A stretch of 64,000 nucleotides of DNA from Brachynemurus nebulosus (lineage: Eukaryota > Arthropoda > Insecta > Neuroptera > Myrmeleontidae). A program made the position numbers and the translations under genes. The stretch spans positions 48,725,529 to 48,789,528 of the forward strand of contig JAPWDM010000006.1 of assembly GCA_035578155.1 (NCBI GenBank). Direction: 5' to 3'. Under the pieces are notes generated by a model. That model was given only the letters and a program-made list of their open reading frames with translations, did not search any database and was not told the origin of the DNA. Within the stretch, counting starts at the first letter, position 1. Each line of letters opens with the position of its first letter. Shown piece by piece: positions 22,305 through 30,840 of this stretch.

Positions 22305-23398
22305 AAGGAGGGGTATCGATAAGGCCTTATTTCCGCCCCAAAAAATGACGAAAAAAAAATGTCTACGATTTAATGTTTTCGTTATAATTATATCTTATAA
22401 GTAGACTATATGCCTAACAAGAAAATATGTATATATAAAGGAAAAAAAACTACAATTGGTGTTACCTGTGGGTCGCTAAACTTTGGTCTAACTGTGATTT
22501 TCGTTCAAATTAACACACTTTCAATAACATTTGAATTTTTTTTATATAGAGCGCATGGAGGAAGCAGTTTCTTTTTTATGTTATTTTAATGTTCTCATGT
22601 TACTCTGTACAATTTATTTAAAAATTACGTTGCTTCCACTTTGCGCTCATAGGTAAACACAAATAAAATCATTTTACAATTAAAAAATTGGTCATTATAT
22701 GTATAAATGCATAAAATAAATTTATTGAAGTGCCACCAGGGCACAAAGTTGTTGGAACATATCACTTTGTCGTTTTGACGGCGTATAGGAGTGACAAAAA
22801 TGGAAATTTCCCACTTTTTGGATAGATGACCAAGGTCTTAATAAAATATTTTTACATAAAGAATCGAGTGATATTTTAAGAATAAAAATTCAGTCTAAGC
22901 ACACAGCTTCCAAAATATACTTCCTTTGGATAGAGTATAATTCCACCACTGTACTAACCTGGTACTGTCAGTGCAAAGTAGGGGCAAGACTTGTTGATTG
23001 TTGGGCTCATATTGCCTCCGTAATCTGGTACTTAAGTTACAACAAATATCAGGATCATACTATTCGAAGAGTTGCGTGCGACTTCAAACAATTTTTAACG
23101 GATGCAAGTGTTGAAGGATATTAGAGTGACGAGAATGAAGACTAGATAAGGAGTGTAAAGTTTAAAAATGTTGAAACTTTTAAAATTATTCAAATGAGGT
23201 TGATTAACTTCATAGTTTCGCCTTTTCATATAACCTTCCTATAATAATGAGATCAACTGAAAAATAAATGATAAATGAGAATATTCCGGCATAATATACA
23301 TATATTCCATCTTACTATTTATTTTCATGTAAACCTAATGTACATATAAGAATTCATGGAGGGAATGGGGCGAAAATAAGGCCTTATCGATACCCCTC
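22305..23398 (+). mobile_element. DNA transposon remnant with 31-bp inverted ends and SWIM-type coding fragment
   Basis: The left end AGGGGTATCGATAAGGCC... (22306-22337) is matched by ...GGCCTTATCGATACCCCT (23367-23398), continuing to GCCCC/GGGGC. The interior carries the C-terminal part of a transposon-type protein with a SWIM zinc motif. The right end abuts the outer edge of the large inverted-repeat element. Confidence 0.75.
22806..23124 (+). pseudogene. SWIM-type zinc-binding transposon protein, C-terminal fragment
   Basis: The plus-strand frame runs through IQSKHTASKIYFLWIEYN to WYCQCKVGARLVDCWAHIAS and VIWYL, stopping at TAG 23122-23124. The pattern C-x-C-x8-C-x-H is the SWIM zinc motif, and 'C-x-C-x2-G-x-R-x4-C-x-H-[IV]-A-S-V-I-W-Y-L' is what I recall from a common family of insect and cnidarian transposon proteins. 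The frame is closed upstream by a stop near 22790, so only the C-terminal piece survives. Confidence 0.65.
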
Positions 23399-23779
23399 AG
23401 TAGATAGGCTAGGACAGCACGACTCCACAGTAGAACCCCAATTTTCCGGACTACTTTTTTGACGATGTTAAGAACCGTGTAGTTTGGGGTCCTACTGTAC
23501 TTAGTGTATGAATTGACCTTTGACCTAGCACGTACATGTATTAAAAAAATTGTTGTTGACTTTTGACCCCAACACTCGCTCATACTGTTGGCCTTGAAAC
23601 TCCAAAGACCTGAGTCATCACCAGCAACCGAATTAATTTATGTTAACCCATTATGCGTCATCACAATTTAATTATCACAATTTGGTTTTGTGTGAACCCA
23701 TTACCCGCCATAGTTTTTGAATGCAAACCTAACGCATGCGCAGACTGAATTTAAGTACACGACGCATGCGCAGAATGAA

Positions 23780-24320
23780 TTTTAGGTTACAATTTGATAG
23801 ATGGGGTACACTACCGCGTCAAAAATGTGGGGTTACCCTAACTCGGGGGTGGTCCCAAACTTTTGACACCGTACTGTACTTAAATTTTTGGTACACTACC
23901 GTGTCAAAAGTGTGGACCCCCCCTGGTCAAAAAGCTATCCGATCACTTTTTGAAGCGTACTGTACGTGCAAACCTTGACCCCAACACGCGCTTGCCTTAA
24001 TTACGTCATCTTAAACGAACTATCACGTCAAAAAATGTGGGGAATACCCTAACCCAGGGTGACCCCAAACTTTTGACGCCGTACTGTACTTAAATTTTTA
24101 GTACACTGCCGTGTCAAAAGTGCGGCCCCCCCTGACCAAAAAGGTATCCGATCACTTTTTGAAGCGTACTGTACGTGCAAACCTTAACCCCAACACGCGC
24201 TTACCTTAATTGCGTCATTTTAAACGAACTACCAAGTCAAAAATGTGGGGAATACCCTAACCCAAGGGGTGGCCGCTAAATTTTGCGGGGCACTGTACCA
24301 AGCGCTAGATTTTAAAACCA
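23780..24320. repeat. Outer tandem repeats, left arm (about 215 bp units)
   Basis: Units repeat 'AAAATGTGGGG', CCCAAACTTTTGAC, 'CCGTACTGTACTTAAATTTTT', CCGTGTCAAAAGTG, 'TATCCGATCACTTTTTGAAG' and CGTACTGTACGTGCAAACC blocks. Two full units and a partial one are visible. Palindromic words such as GTACAGTAC are frequent. Open frames here are incidental. Confidence 0.75.
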
Positions 24321-24359
24321 GACTCCGGGGTCCAGATTTCTGACCGCTACTGTACTGCC

Positions 24360-25440
24360 GGAAATCGAGTGTTAACTGTACCTTATGGGGATTTTTGGTA
24401 TATTTAACCTTGGAAAATTCCAGGAATTTTTATCAGTTTTAAAATAAACAAACAACTAATAATTAAATGTTTATTTTAGCTGAATTATGATCATATGACT
24501 CATATATGGAGTTTTTTTGGTATAAGAAAGATGACGTCATGGAATATTAATGAGTTAAAAAATTGTTTAGTAAAAAATATCACCCATTGTAGGCCTCAAA
24601 CAAGAAATTATTTTTATCAGTTTTAATACTTTAACATTTAACCTACAGTGACCAATTTTTTAGTTAACTAACAAAAGTTCTTGAAATTTTAACAAGTTAC
24701 AAAAAATATTACTTCTTATGGTGCACAACACTTTTGAATTTGACTGTAGCACAAAACTGTTTCTATATCAAACGAAAATTATCTGAAATAATTCAGTATG
24801 TACATATGTATAGACTCTGTATATTAAAAATATTTTATGTATACACTCTGTATATTGAGAATAAGAAAGAAAATTTGTATATAATTTTAATTTTTATGAA
24901 TACTAGTAAACGAATTGTATAGCCATTTATGAATAAGTATTAAATCTAATTATAAAATAATTTATAAATATTGCAAAAAATTTGTTTAATCAGCAAAATC
25001 AATGTATATCATTTTAATACTGATACATATTTATATTAGGGTATAATAGTATTGTATTTAACATTTTTAAACAGAATAAAAGTTCAATTTTTGGTTTTAA
25101 ATTACTATAAACACGTCGCTTAATATAAAAATGATAACAGCATTGAGTTTTACTAAATTTTTAAGTCTGTAAAATCAAAATTTTTATAGACTAGAACATT
25201 TTGAATTTGATACTTTATCAATCATTAACATATATATAATATCATGTATATATAACTGGTGTATATTTAGTATTTTTAATAAATATTTTAGTATACAGGG
25301 TGTATCATGAAATATGCTTTTCAATTAGAATAATAAATTTCATAAGATTTTTGTTAATACTCTTATTGGTTAACGAAAGAAACTTTTTGCTGTAAAAAAA
25401 TAGGGGAATTCAGGGTAATAATTAAATAAAACGCACATAT
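24360..25440. other. AT-rich non-coding part of left arm
   Basis: No gene is supported; the short frame at 24734-24922 (mirrored at 31380-31568) is very AT-rich with no recognisable domain. A consensus CRE palindrome TGACGTCA lies at 24532-24539. Confidence 0.5.
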
Positions 25441-25525
25441 TTTTCTTTTTTTTTAAAATTTTATTTATAGAATATGTATACAAAAAAATTAAATCGCTTA
25501 AATCTATATATTACTAAAAATCTAT

Positions 25526-25997
25526 TTATTTTCCATATAAAATTTTTTTTAAAAGAATACAGTTTTCTAATGAGCAAATTTTATCTGAATGGATCATACA
25601 GCGTCTTGAATAATATTCATCTCGCAGATTGGAAATCTTCGGTACATCAAATATTTCTTCCAAATTCAAAATCCACGGCTGGTTTTCGGTACCATCAAAC
25701 AAATTTGAAATCCATTTCTTCTTTTCACCGCCCTTGAAACTTCTTTAATATAGGTTTCAATATGGAATGAAGTTTTTTGTACGGAATAAATCCATATGAC
25801 CAAGGTATCCCATGCCAATTTCGGCAAAGCCAACGTGCAGCAACCCGTTCATATTTCTTCGGCAACTCGTTGAAATCAAACGGTGCGTCGAATATAAGAT
25901 GTAATATTTCATCCGAATTTTCCGCAACGATACCAACTTCTTTAAAATAAAATTGGTTGTTAGCTCCTTGATAGCCTTGTATGTCAAGAAACGCCAT
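25526..25997 (-). CDS. Gene A (left copy), same frame change
   Basis: Mirror of 30303-30774. The first frame is 25997-25725, then the second frame runs to 25526. The sequence around the frame change is identical to the right copy, so the change predates the arm duplication, was homogenised, or is functional. TATA, initiator and poly(A) signal are mirrored as well. Confidence 0.58.
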
Positions 25998-26016
25998 TTT
26001 TTATCGCCGCTGTAGA

Positions 26017-26051
26017 ACTGAATTTACTCACACAATCCACAACTTTATATA
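26017..26051 (-). promoter_or_regulatory. Core promoter of gene A (left)
   Basis: Exact mirror of the right-arm promoter: TATATAAA followed at about 30 bp by TCAGT on the minus strand. Confidence 0.65.
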
Positions 26052-26156
26052 AAATAATTAAAATTGGTGAGGATAGTTAATTTGTAGGATGTATCCGAAA
26101 AAGGATACTAATAGCTATTGCTAGTTGACCATCAAATTACAAACTGTTAATAATAT

Positions 26157-26333
26157 TTAGCACATTGGTGCATACCATGTTCTTTTCACTTTAAGACCTA
26201 GTGATTTAAGGAATGCTAAATTTTCGGGTGAAATGTGTTGTCGCTTAAAAGTTTTACGTTTAATGATCTTAGGTTTCGAAAGTCCTTTGCTAGGTTGTTT
26301 AGCGTTGGACTGCTCTGAATTGTAAATTATCAT
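26157..26333 (-). CDS. Gene B (left copy)
   Basis: Mirror of 29967-30143, identical in frame; the longer open frame extends to 26513. Same TATA/initiator arrangement in mirror image (TATA near 26447, initiator near 26415). Confidence 0.5.
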   Translation of the reverse strand: MIIYNSEQSNAKQPSKGLSKPKIIKRKTFKRQHISPENLAFLKSLGLKVKRTWYAPMC

Positions 26334-26411
26334 GGTTCGAAATGCAATTGTTTTACCACGAAATTGTTTTTTCAGCGAAAGTGATGTTAACTCTTTGACA
26401 ACCACCGGTAA

Positions 26412-26447
26412 ATTGACAATATTTTGTGTAAGTTTAACTAATTTATA
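26412..26447 (-). promoter_or_regulatory. Putative core promoter of gene B (left)
   Basis: Mirror of 29853-29888 on the minus strand. Confidence 0.45.
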
Positions 26448-26520
26448 CCCTTTAACCATGATAATGTGTGTGAGCCCTTTAACCATGATAAGGTGTATGA
26501 GCTCTTTAACCATGATAAGG
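26446..26520. repeat. 27-bp minisatellite, left arm
   Basis: Three partial units of 'CATGATAA-GTGT-TGAGC-CTTTAAC' sit between gene B and the 21-bp array. Mirror at 29780-29854. Confidence 0.7.
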
Positions 26521-27140
26521 TGTATGAGTCACTCCGGGGGCAAAATAAGTCACTCCGGGGGCAAACTGAGTCACTCCGGGAGCAAAATGAGTCACTCCGG
26601 GAGTAAAATGAGTCATTCCGGGAGCAAAATGAGTCACTCCGGGAGCAAAATGAGTCACTCCGGGAACAAAATTAGTCACTCCGGGAGCAAGATGAGTAAC
26701 TCCGGAAGCCAAATGAGTCACTCCGGGGGCAAAATGAGTCACTCCGGGAGCAAAATGAGTCACTCCGGGAGCAAAATGAGTCACTCCGGGAGCGAAATGA
26801 GTCACTCCGGGAGCATGTGAGTTACTCGTTGGAGTCAAATGAGTCGCTCCGGGAGAAAAATGAGTCACTCCGGGAGCAAAATGAGTCACTCCGGGAGCAA
26901 AATGAGTAACTCCGGGAGCAAAATGAGTCACTCCGGGAGCAATATGAGTCACTCCGGGAGCAAAATGAGTCACTCCGGGAGCAAAATGAGTCACTCCGGG
27001 AGCGAAATGAGTCATTCCGGGAGCCAAATGAGTCACTCCGGGAGCAAAATGAGTCACTCCGGGAGCAAAATGAGTCACTACGGGAGCAAAATGAGTCACC
27101 TCGGGAGCATGTGAGTCACTCGTTGGAGTCAAATGAGTAG
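26520..27140. repeat. 21-bp satellite with TGAGTCA in most units, left arm
   Basis: About 27 units of ATGAGTCACTCCGGGAGCAA (plus one A), broken once near 26812-26835 by a variant with GTTACTCGTTGGAGTC, which recurs at the inner end. Roughly 20 or more units keep the exact palindrome TGAGTCA, the AP-1/TRE consensus. The period is a multiple of three, so it encodes open heptapeptide repeats on both strands (MSHSGSK one way, VTHFAPG the other); I read these as by-products. Confidence 0.93.
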
Positions 27141-27163
27141 CCCGGTGAAGCAAATGAGCTAAG

Positions 27164-27200
27164 TATATATAAGTAGAGAAGCAATAAATCTTTGAACAGT
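27164..27200 (+). promoter_or_regulatory. Core promoter of the zinc-finger gene
   Basis: TATATAAG at 27166-27173 and ACAGT at 27196-27200; initiator A (27198) is 32 bp from the TATA start. The TATA box straddles the arm/core boundary at 27170, and the satellite lies directly upstream. The leader to ATG 27242 is about 44 bases. Confidence 0.65.
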
Positions 27201-27241
27201 TATTCATTTACTAGCGAACGCTTCAGACCTCCCGCTGAACG

Positions 27242-28222
27242 ATGTATAATTGTGATTTTTGTGGTAAAGCATTTACGCGAAAGTCTAATCTTTCTAGACA
27301 CTTAAATGCTCAACATAATTCGTTAAGCAATATTAATGATGGTACGATTGGAAAGAATGATAACTCATCAAGCAAATTCATACCATATGATGCTAATAAT
27401 AAAACACCTGATGATATCCCTATATCTAGATTTGATGATAATGATGATGAAAATACATCTCAACTACAGCATGATATTGATTACTCTGAAGCAATCTTGA
27501 ATCCGTTTGACCAAAAAAGGATAGATGCTGCAACTGAAGCCATTCAAACCAAATTTAACTCTTTGAAAAGAGGAGAAAACCGTCGTCAATCTGAAAACGA
27601 GAAAGATAGTTGGTCTAATGAATGTAAGCAAGTAAATCGCTTAACAGCAATTAATAACAATTGCAATGAAACAACCTCCTCTTCACAACTAACTAAACTT
27701 CTAGGAACTGCTTTAGATATTATAATGTTAAAAGAGGTTCGAAACGCTGACTCGGAAAATGAAGCGAAAATTGTCAATCAGGTTAAACCAATAAGCTTAA
27801 AACGTCATATAGCTTCAAATGAAAATGTCGAAAACGGGGTCTTAGCTAAGCATTTTAAGCAAGACAACTTGAGAGAGTCTAGAAATGTTAACATACAATC
27901 GAACAAAATAAAATACTGGCATAATCCTAATACTTTAATAGATGAATTACAACGTTTATACGAGACTTCAGAGACTGGTGAAAGAATACTCAGTATTATT
28001 CGAAGTTTAGAGGAAAATAAAAATATGTTGTTGTTTAACGTATACGATCGAGAAGATTTAATCAAAGAGTTAAATGCTTTAAAAGAAACTACTGTTGGTC
28101 GAGAAATATTCTCTATACTTCGCGAACTTCAAAAGGCTGATGTTATTGAACCACTAGGTGATTATCTGGATGAAACTGATAAAGAAGATGCTAGCGATTA
28201 TGATGATGATGATGATGATTAA
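27242..28222 (+). CDS. C2H2 zinc-finger protein with two C-terminal helical repeats and acidic tail
   Basis: A single open frame of 326 residues. One C2H2 finger occupies residues 2-25 (CDFCGKAFTRKSNLSRHLNA; Cys4, Cys7, His20, His25). A long polar, Asn/Asp/Glu-rich middle follows. Near the end two related segments of about 28 residues (roughly 230-257, 'LIDELQRLYETSETGERILS', and 269-297, 'LIKELNALKETTVGREIFS') look like amphipathic helices, followed by a run of Asp. Similar 'DPNxLxxxLxxL' endings are familiar to me from proteins of arthropod virus-like elements, but I cannot name the family. A DNA-binding regulatory role is inferred from the finger. It is intact, intronless, single-copy in the core, and faces the CxxC gene. 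Confidence 0.8.
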   Translation: MYNCDFCGKAFTRKSNLSRHLNAQHNSLSNINDGTIGKNDNSSSKFIPYDANNKTPDDIPISRFDDNDDENTSQLQHDIDYSEAILNPFDQKRIDAATEAIQTKFNSLKRGENRRQSENEKDSWSNECKQVNRLTAINNNCNETTSSSQLTKLLGTALDIIMLKEVRNADSENEAKIVNQVKPISLKRHIASNENVENGVLAKHFKQDNLRESRNVNIQSNKIKYWHNPNTLIDELQRLYETSETGERILSIIRSLEENKNMLLFNVYDREDLIKELNALKETTVGREIFSILRELQKADVIEPLGDYLDETDKEDASDYDDDDDD

Positions 28223-28360
28223 TTGATTATCCACACTAAGAATTTACTGAATTTTGAAGAACACCACCGTATAAGAAGCAGCAGTAGTTATCCCTCATTG
28301 AAGTGTATATTTTATTTTTATATTTTTTAACCCTGTAAGATAAAAAGGTTTTTTTTTTCA

Positions 28361-28366
28361 AATAAA
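28361..28366 (+). terminator. Poly(A) signal of the zinc-finger gene
   Basis: AATAAA about 140 bases after the stop. The convergent gene's signal lies about 30 bp away, so the two transcripts' 3' ends overlap. Confidence 0.55.
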
Positions 28367-28395
28367 TAACACATATATGTAAATAATTATAGTTC

Positions 28396-28401
28396 TTTAT
28401 T
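28396..28401 (-). terminator. Poly(A) signal of the CxxC gene
   Basis: The minus strand reads AATAAA here, about 145 bases after the stop at 28542. Confidence 0.5.
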
Positions 28402-28541
28402 TTTAAAATATAAGTATGAATATAAAATATTTTCACAGTAAATGTATATGTAATATTTTTTACAATAAATGTATATGAAATATTTTTTACAATAAATAAA
28501 TATTAAAAATTGTATGATTTGTTTATATATTCAATAACACC

Positions 28542-29105
28542 CTAACGTAATTGTTTCATGTTTTCAGGTAACTGATCCCATACTTGACAAATTCGTTGTG
28601 CATATTCGGGTATCATATATGCATACAGATGTTGCACCCAAGTATCATATTTCAATAGTTGTTTTGTTAAGTATAATAACATATCGAAATTTCTGACTTT
28701 TTTATACAAATAAGGATGAGTCAGAAATATGTCTTCAACGTGTGAAATACGTGTTGCAAATGTCAATGGTTCACCAACGGGCGGTTGAAAGTTTTCCTCC
28801 ATTTTCACGCCATTCTTGCACATTTCACAGCGAATTTTCAAACCAGGTGGTCCATCAATATGATCTTGTGGCCATGGTCGATTATAATGTTTAAAACATG
28901 GTTCACATTCTTGAAACATGGCTCGATAATAGGATGGTAACCAAATCCAGGCGCGTTGTATGATTTTCGCACCATAACTTTTCAGCACATTCAAACTGAT
29001 CCACTTGTAGATTTGAAGAAATGTTTCCAAAGTCAGTTCGTTCAGTAGCATTGGTTCACGTTCGAAAAATTCACCAATTGAAACATCCATTTTATCCCAC
29101 TCCAT
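28542..29105 (-). CDS. Unrecognised protein with two CxxC pairs
   Basis: The frame is open back to the arm boundary; the first ATG is at 29105 (187 residues) and the next at 29090. The TATA box at about 29136 and a TCAAT initiator at about 29108 would start transcription almost on the first ATG, so ATG 29090 is a serious alternative. Visible features: an acidic N-terminus (SIGEFFEREP), a central ECEPC ... RCEMC pair that could bind zinc, several Trp/Tyr-rich helices, and no signal peptide or clear membrane span. I do not recognise the family. The gene is intact and intronless. Confidence 0.7.
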   Translation of the reverse strand: MEWDKMDVSIGEFFEREPMLLNELTLETFLQIYKWISLNVLKSYGAKIIQRAWIWLPSYYRAMFQECEPCFKHYNRPWPQDHIDGPPGLKIRCEMCKNGVKMEENFQPPVGEPLTFATRISHVEDIFLTHPYLYKKVRNFDMLLYLTKQLLKYDTWVQHLYAYMIPEYAQRICQVWDQLPENMKQLR

Positions 29106-29137
29106 TGATTCCGGTTCAGACAATTTCACATATATAC
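29105..29137 (-). promoter_or_regulatory. Putative core promoter of the CxxC gene
   Basis: The minus strand has TATATATG starting near 29136, the mirror of the zinc-finger promoter TATA, and TCAAT near 29108. Only the TATA half belongs to the arm; the initiator belongs to the core. Confidence 0.5.
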
Positions 29138-29159
29138 TTAGCTCATTTGCTTCACCGGG

Positions 29160-29780
29160 CTACTCATTTGACTCCAACGAGTGACTCACATGCTCCCGGA
29201 GTGACTCATTTTGCTCCCGTAGTGACTCATTTTGCTCCCGGAGTGACTCATTTAGCTCCCGGAGTGACTCATTTTGCTCCCGGAGTGACTCATTTGGCTC
29301 CCGGAATGACTCATTTTGCTCCCGGAGTGACTCATTTTGCTCCCGGAGTGACTCATATTGCTCCCGGAGTGACTCATTTTGCTCCCGGAGTTACTCATTT
29401 TGCTCCCGGAGTGACTCATTTTGCTCCCGGAGTGACTCATTTTTCTCCCGGAGCGACTCATTTGACTCCAACGAGTAACTCACATGCTCCCGGAGTGACT
29501 CATTTCGCTCCCGGAGTGACTCATTTTGCTCCCGGAGTGACTCATTTTGCTCCCGGAGTGACTCATTTTGCCCCCGGAGTGACTCATTTGGCTTCCGGAG
29601 TTACTCATCTTGCTCCCGGAGTGACTAATTTTGTTCCCGGAGTGACTCATTTTGCTCCCGGAGTGACTCATTTTGCTCCCGGAATGACTCATTTTACTCC
29701 CGGAGTGACTCATTTTGCTCCCGGAGTGACTCAGTTTGCCCCCGGAGTGACTTATTTTGCCCCCGGAGTGACTCATACAC
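29160..29780. repeat. 21-bp satellite with TGACTCA in most units, right arm
   Basis: Inverted copy of the left array with the same length and variant order; a few single-base differences, for example near 29251, interrupt one of the incidental frames. Confidence 0.93.
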
Positions 29781-29852
29781 CTTATCATGGTTAAAGAGCT
29801 CATACACCTTATCATGGTTAAAGGGCTCACACACATTATCATGGTTAAAGGG

Positions 29853-29888
29853 TATAAATTAGTTAAACTTACACAAAATATTGTCAAT
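29853..29888 (+). promoter_or_regulatory. Putative core promoter of gene B (right)
   Basis: TATAAAT at 29853-29859 and TCAAT at 29884-29888, initiator A about 33 bp from the TATA start. It lies between the satellite array and the short gene B frame, so the AP-1-like array would act as upstream enhancer. Confidence 0.45.
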
Positions 29889-29966
29889 TTACCGGTGGTT
29901 GTCAAAGAGTTAACATCACTTTCGCTGAAAAAACAATTTCGTGGTAAAACAATTGCATTTCGAACC

Positions 29967-30143
29967 ATGATAATTTACAATTCAGAGCAGTCCAACGCTA
30001 AACAACCTAGCAAAGGACTTTCGAAACCTAAGATCATTAAACGTAAAACTTTTAAGCGACAACACATTTCACCCGAAAATTTAGCATTCCTTAAATCACT
30101 AGGTCTTAAAGTGAAAAGAACATGGTATGCACCAATGTGCTAA
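29967..30143 (+). CDS. Gene B (right copy): small basic protein
   Basis: The frame is open from 29787 (118 residues if the upstream ATG is used), but the first third is encoded by a 27-bp minisatellite and lies upstream of a good promoter. A TATAAAT at 29853 and TCAAT at 29884 point to a start near 29886, which makes ATG 29967 the first useful start and the product 58 residues. It is Lys/Arg rich and ends KRQHISPENLAFLKSLGLKV. I recall similar 'ISxENxxFLxSLG' endings in insect virus-like elements but cannot name a function; a DNA-binding or structural role is only a guess. Confidence 0.5.
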   Translation: MIIYNSEQSNAKQPSKGLSKPKIIKRKTFKRQHISPENLAFLKSLGLKVKRTWYAPMC

Positions 30144-30248
30144 ATATTATTAACAGTTTGTAATTTGATGGTCAACTAGCAATAGCTATTAGTATCCTTT
30201 TTCGGATACATCCTACAAATTAACTATCCTCACCAATTTTAATTATTT

Positions 30249-30283
30249 TATATAAAGTTGTGGATTGTGTGAGTAAATTCAGT
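30249..30283 (+). promoter_or_regulatory. Core promoter of gene A (right)
   Basis: TATATAAA at 30249-30256 and TCAGT at 30279-30283, with the initiator A 32 bp from the first T of the TATA box. This is the ideal arthropod TATA/Inr spacing. The ATG follows at 30303, giving a leader of about 22 bases. Confidence 0.65.
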
Positions 30284-30302
30284 TCTACAGCGGCGATAAA
30301 AA

Positions 30303-30774
30303 ATGGCGTTTCTTGACATACAAGGCTATCAAGGAGCTAACAACCAATTTTATTTTAAAGAAGTTGGTATCGTTGCGGAAAATTCGGATGAAATATTACA
30401 TCTTATATTCGACGCACCGTTTGATTTCAACGAGTTGCCGAAGAAATATGAACGGGTTGCTGCACGTTGGCTTTGCCGAAATTGGCATGGGATACCTTGG
30501 TCATATGGATTTATTCCGTACAAAAAACTTCATTCCATATTGAAACCTATATTAAAGAAGTTTCAAGGGCGGTGAAAAGAAGAAATGGATTTCAAATTTG
30601 TTTGATGGTACCGAAAACCAGCCGTGGATTTTGAATTTGGAAGAAATATTTGATGTACCGAAGATTTCCAATCTGCGAGATGAATATTATTCAAGACGCT
30701 GTATGATCCATTCAGATAAAATTTGCTCATTAGAAAACTGTATTCTTTTAAAAAAAATTTTATATGGAAAATAA
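30303..30774 (+). CDS. Gene A (right copy): possible exonuclease-fold protein with Cys/His tail, frame change inside
   Basis: The first frame runs from ATG 30303 to a stop at 30573-30575 (90 residues). It starts MAFLDIQGYQ, then FYFKEVGIV, with NWHGIPWSYG further on. The natural continuation lies one base forward, from about 30562 to TAA 30772-30774: GGEKKKWISNLFDG, then an acidic/hydrophobic stretch and CMIHSDKICSLENC, a Cys/His-rich pattern. I recall this two-part protein from insect virus-like or transposon elements. The opening 'D-x-Q-G ... K-E-V-G-I' is faintly like the first motif of DnaQ-type exonucleases, but this is inference. The frame change occurs at AAG TTT CAA, where a +1 slip on TTT-C is conceivable; decay is the simpler view. 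AATAAA follows at 30835-30840. Confidence 0.6.
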
Positions 30775-30840
30775 ATAGATTTTTAGTAATATATAGATTT
30801 AAGCGATTTAATTTTTTTGTATACATATTCTATAAATAAA

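Larger units (their letters stand above)
23399..27170. repeat. Left inverted arm, about 3.77 kb
   Basis: From the centre outward it contains a TATA box, the 21-bp satellite, gene B, gene A, an AT-rich 1-kb stretch with a TGACGTCA site (24532-24539), and diverged outer tandem repeats. The inner 3 kb differs from the right arm by only scattered bases (for example near 24570 and 27049). The outer kilobase is visibly more diverged. Confidence 0.92.

Noticed and set aside
23736..23978. Frames in the outer tandem repeats (also 32309-32584)
   Set aside because: They read repeat units and change between arms; no domain.
26332..26820. MSHSGSK repeat protein as a gene
   Set aside because: Translation of the satellite; it runs antisense to gene B at its start, with no promoter and broken continuity in the two arms.
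27586..28065. Minus-strand frames under the zinc-finger gene
   Set aside because: Shadows of the long plus-strand frame, which has a domain and promoter.
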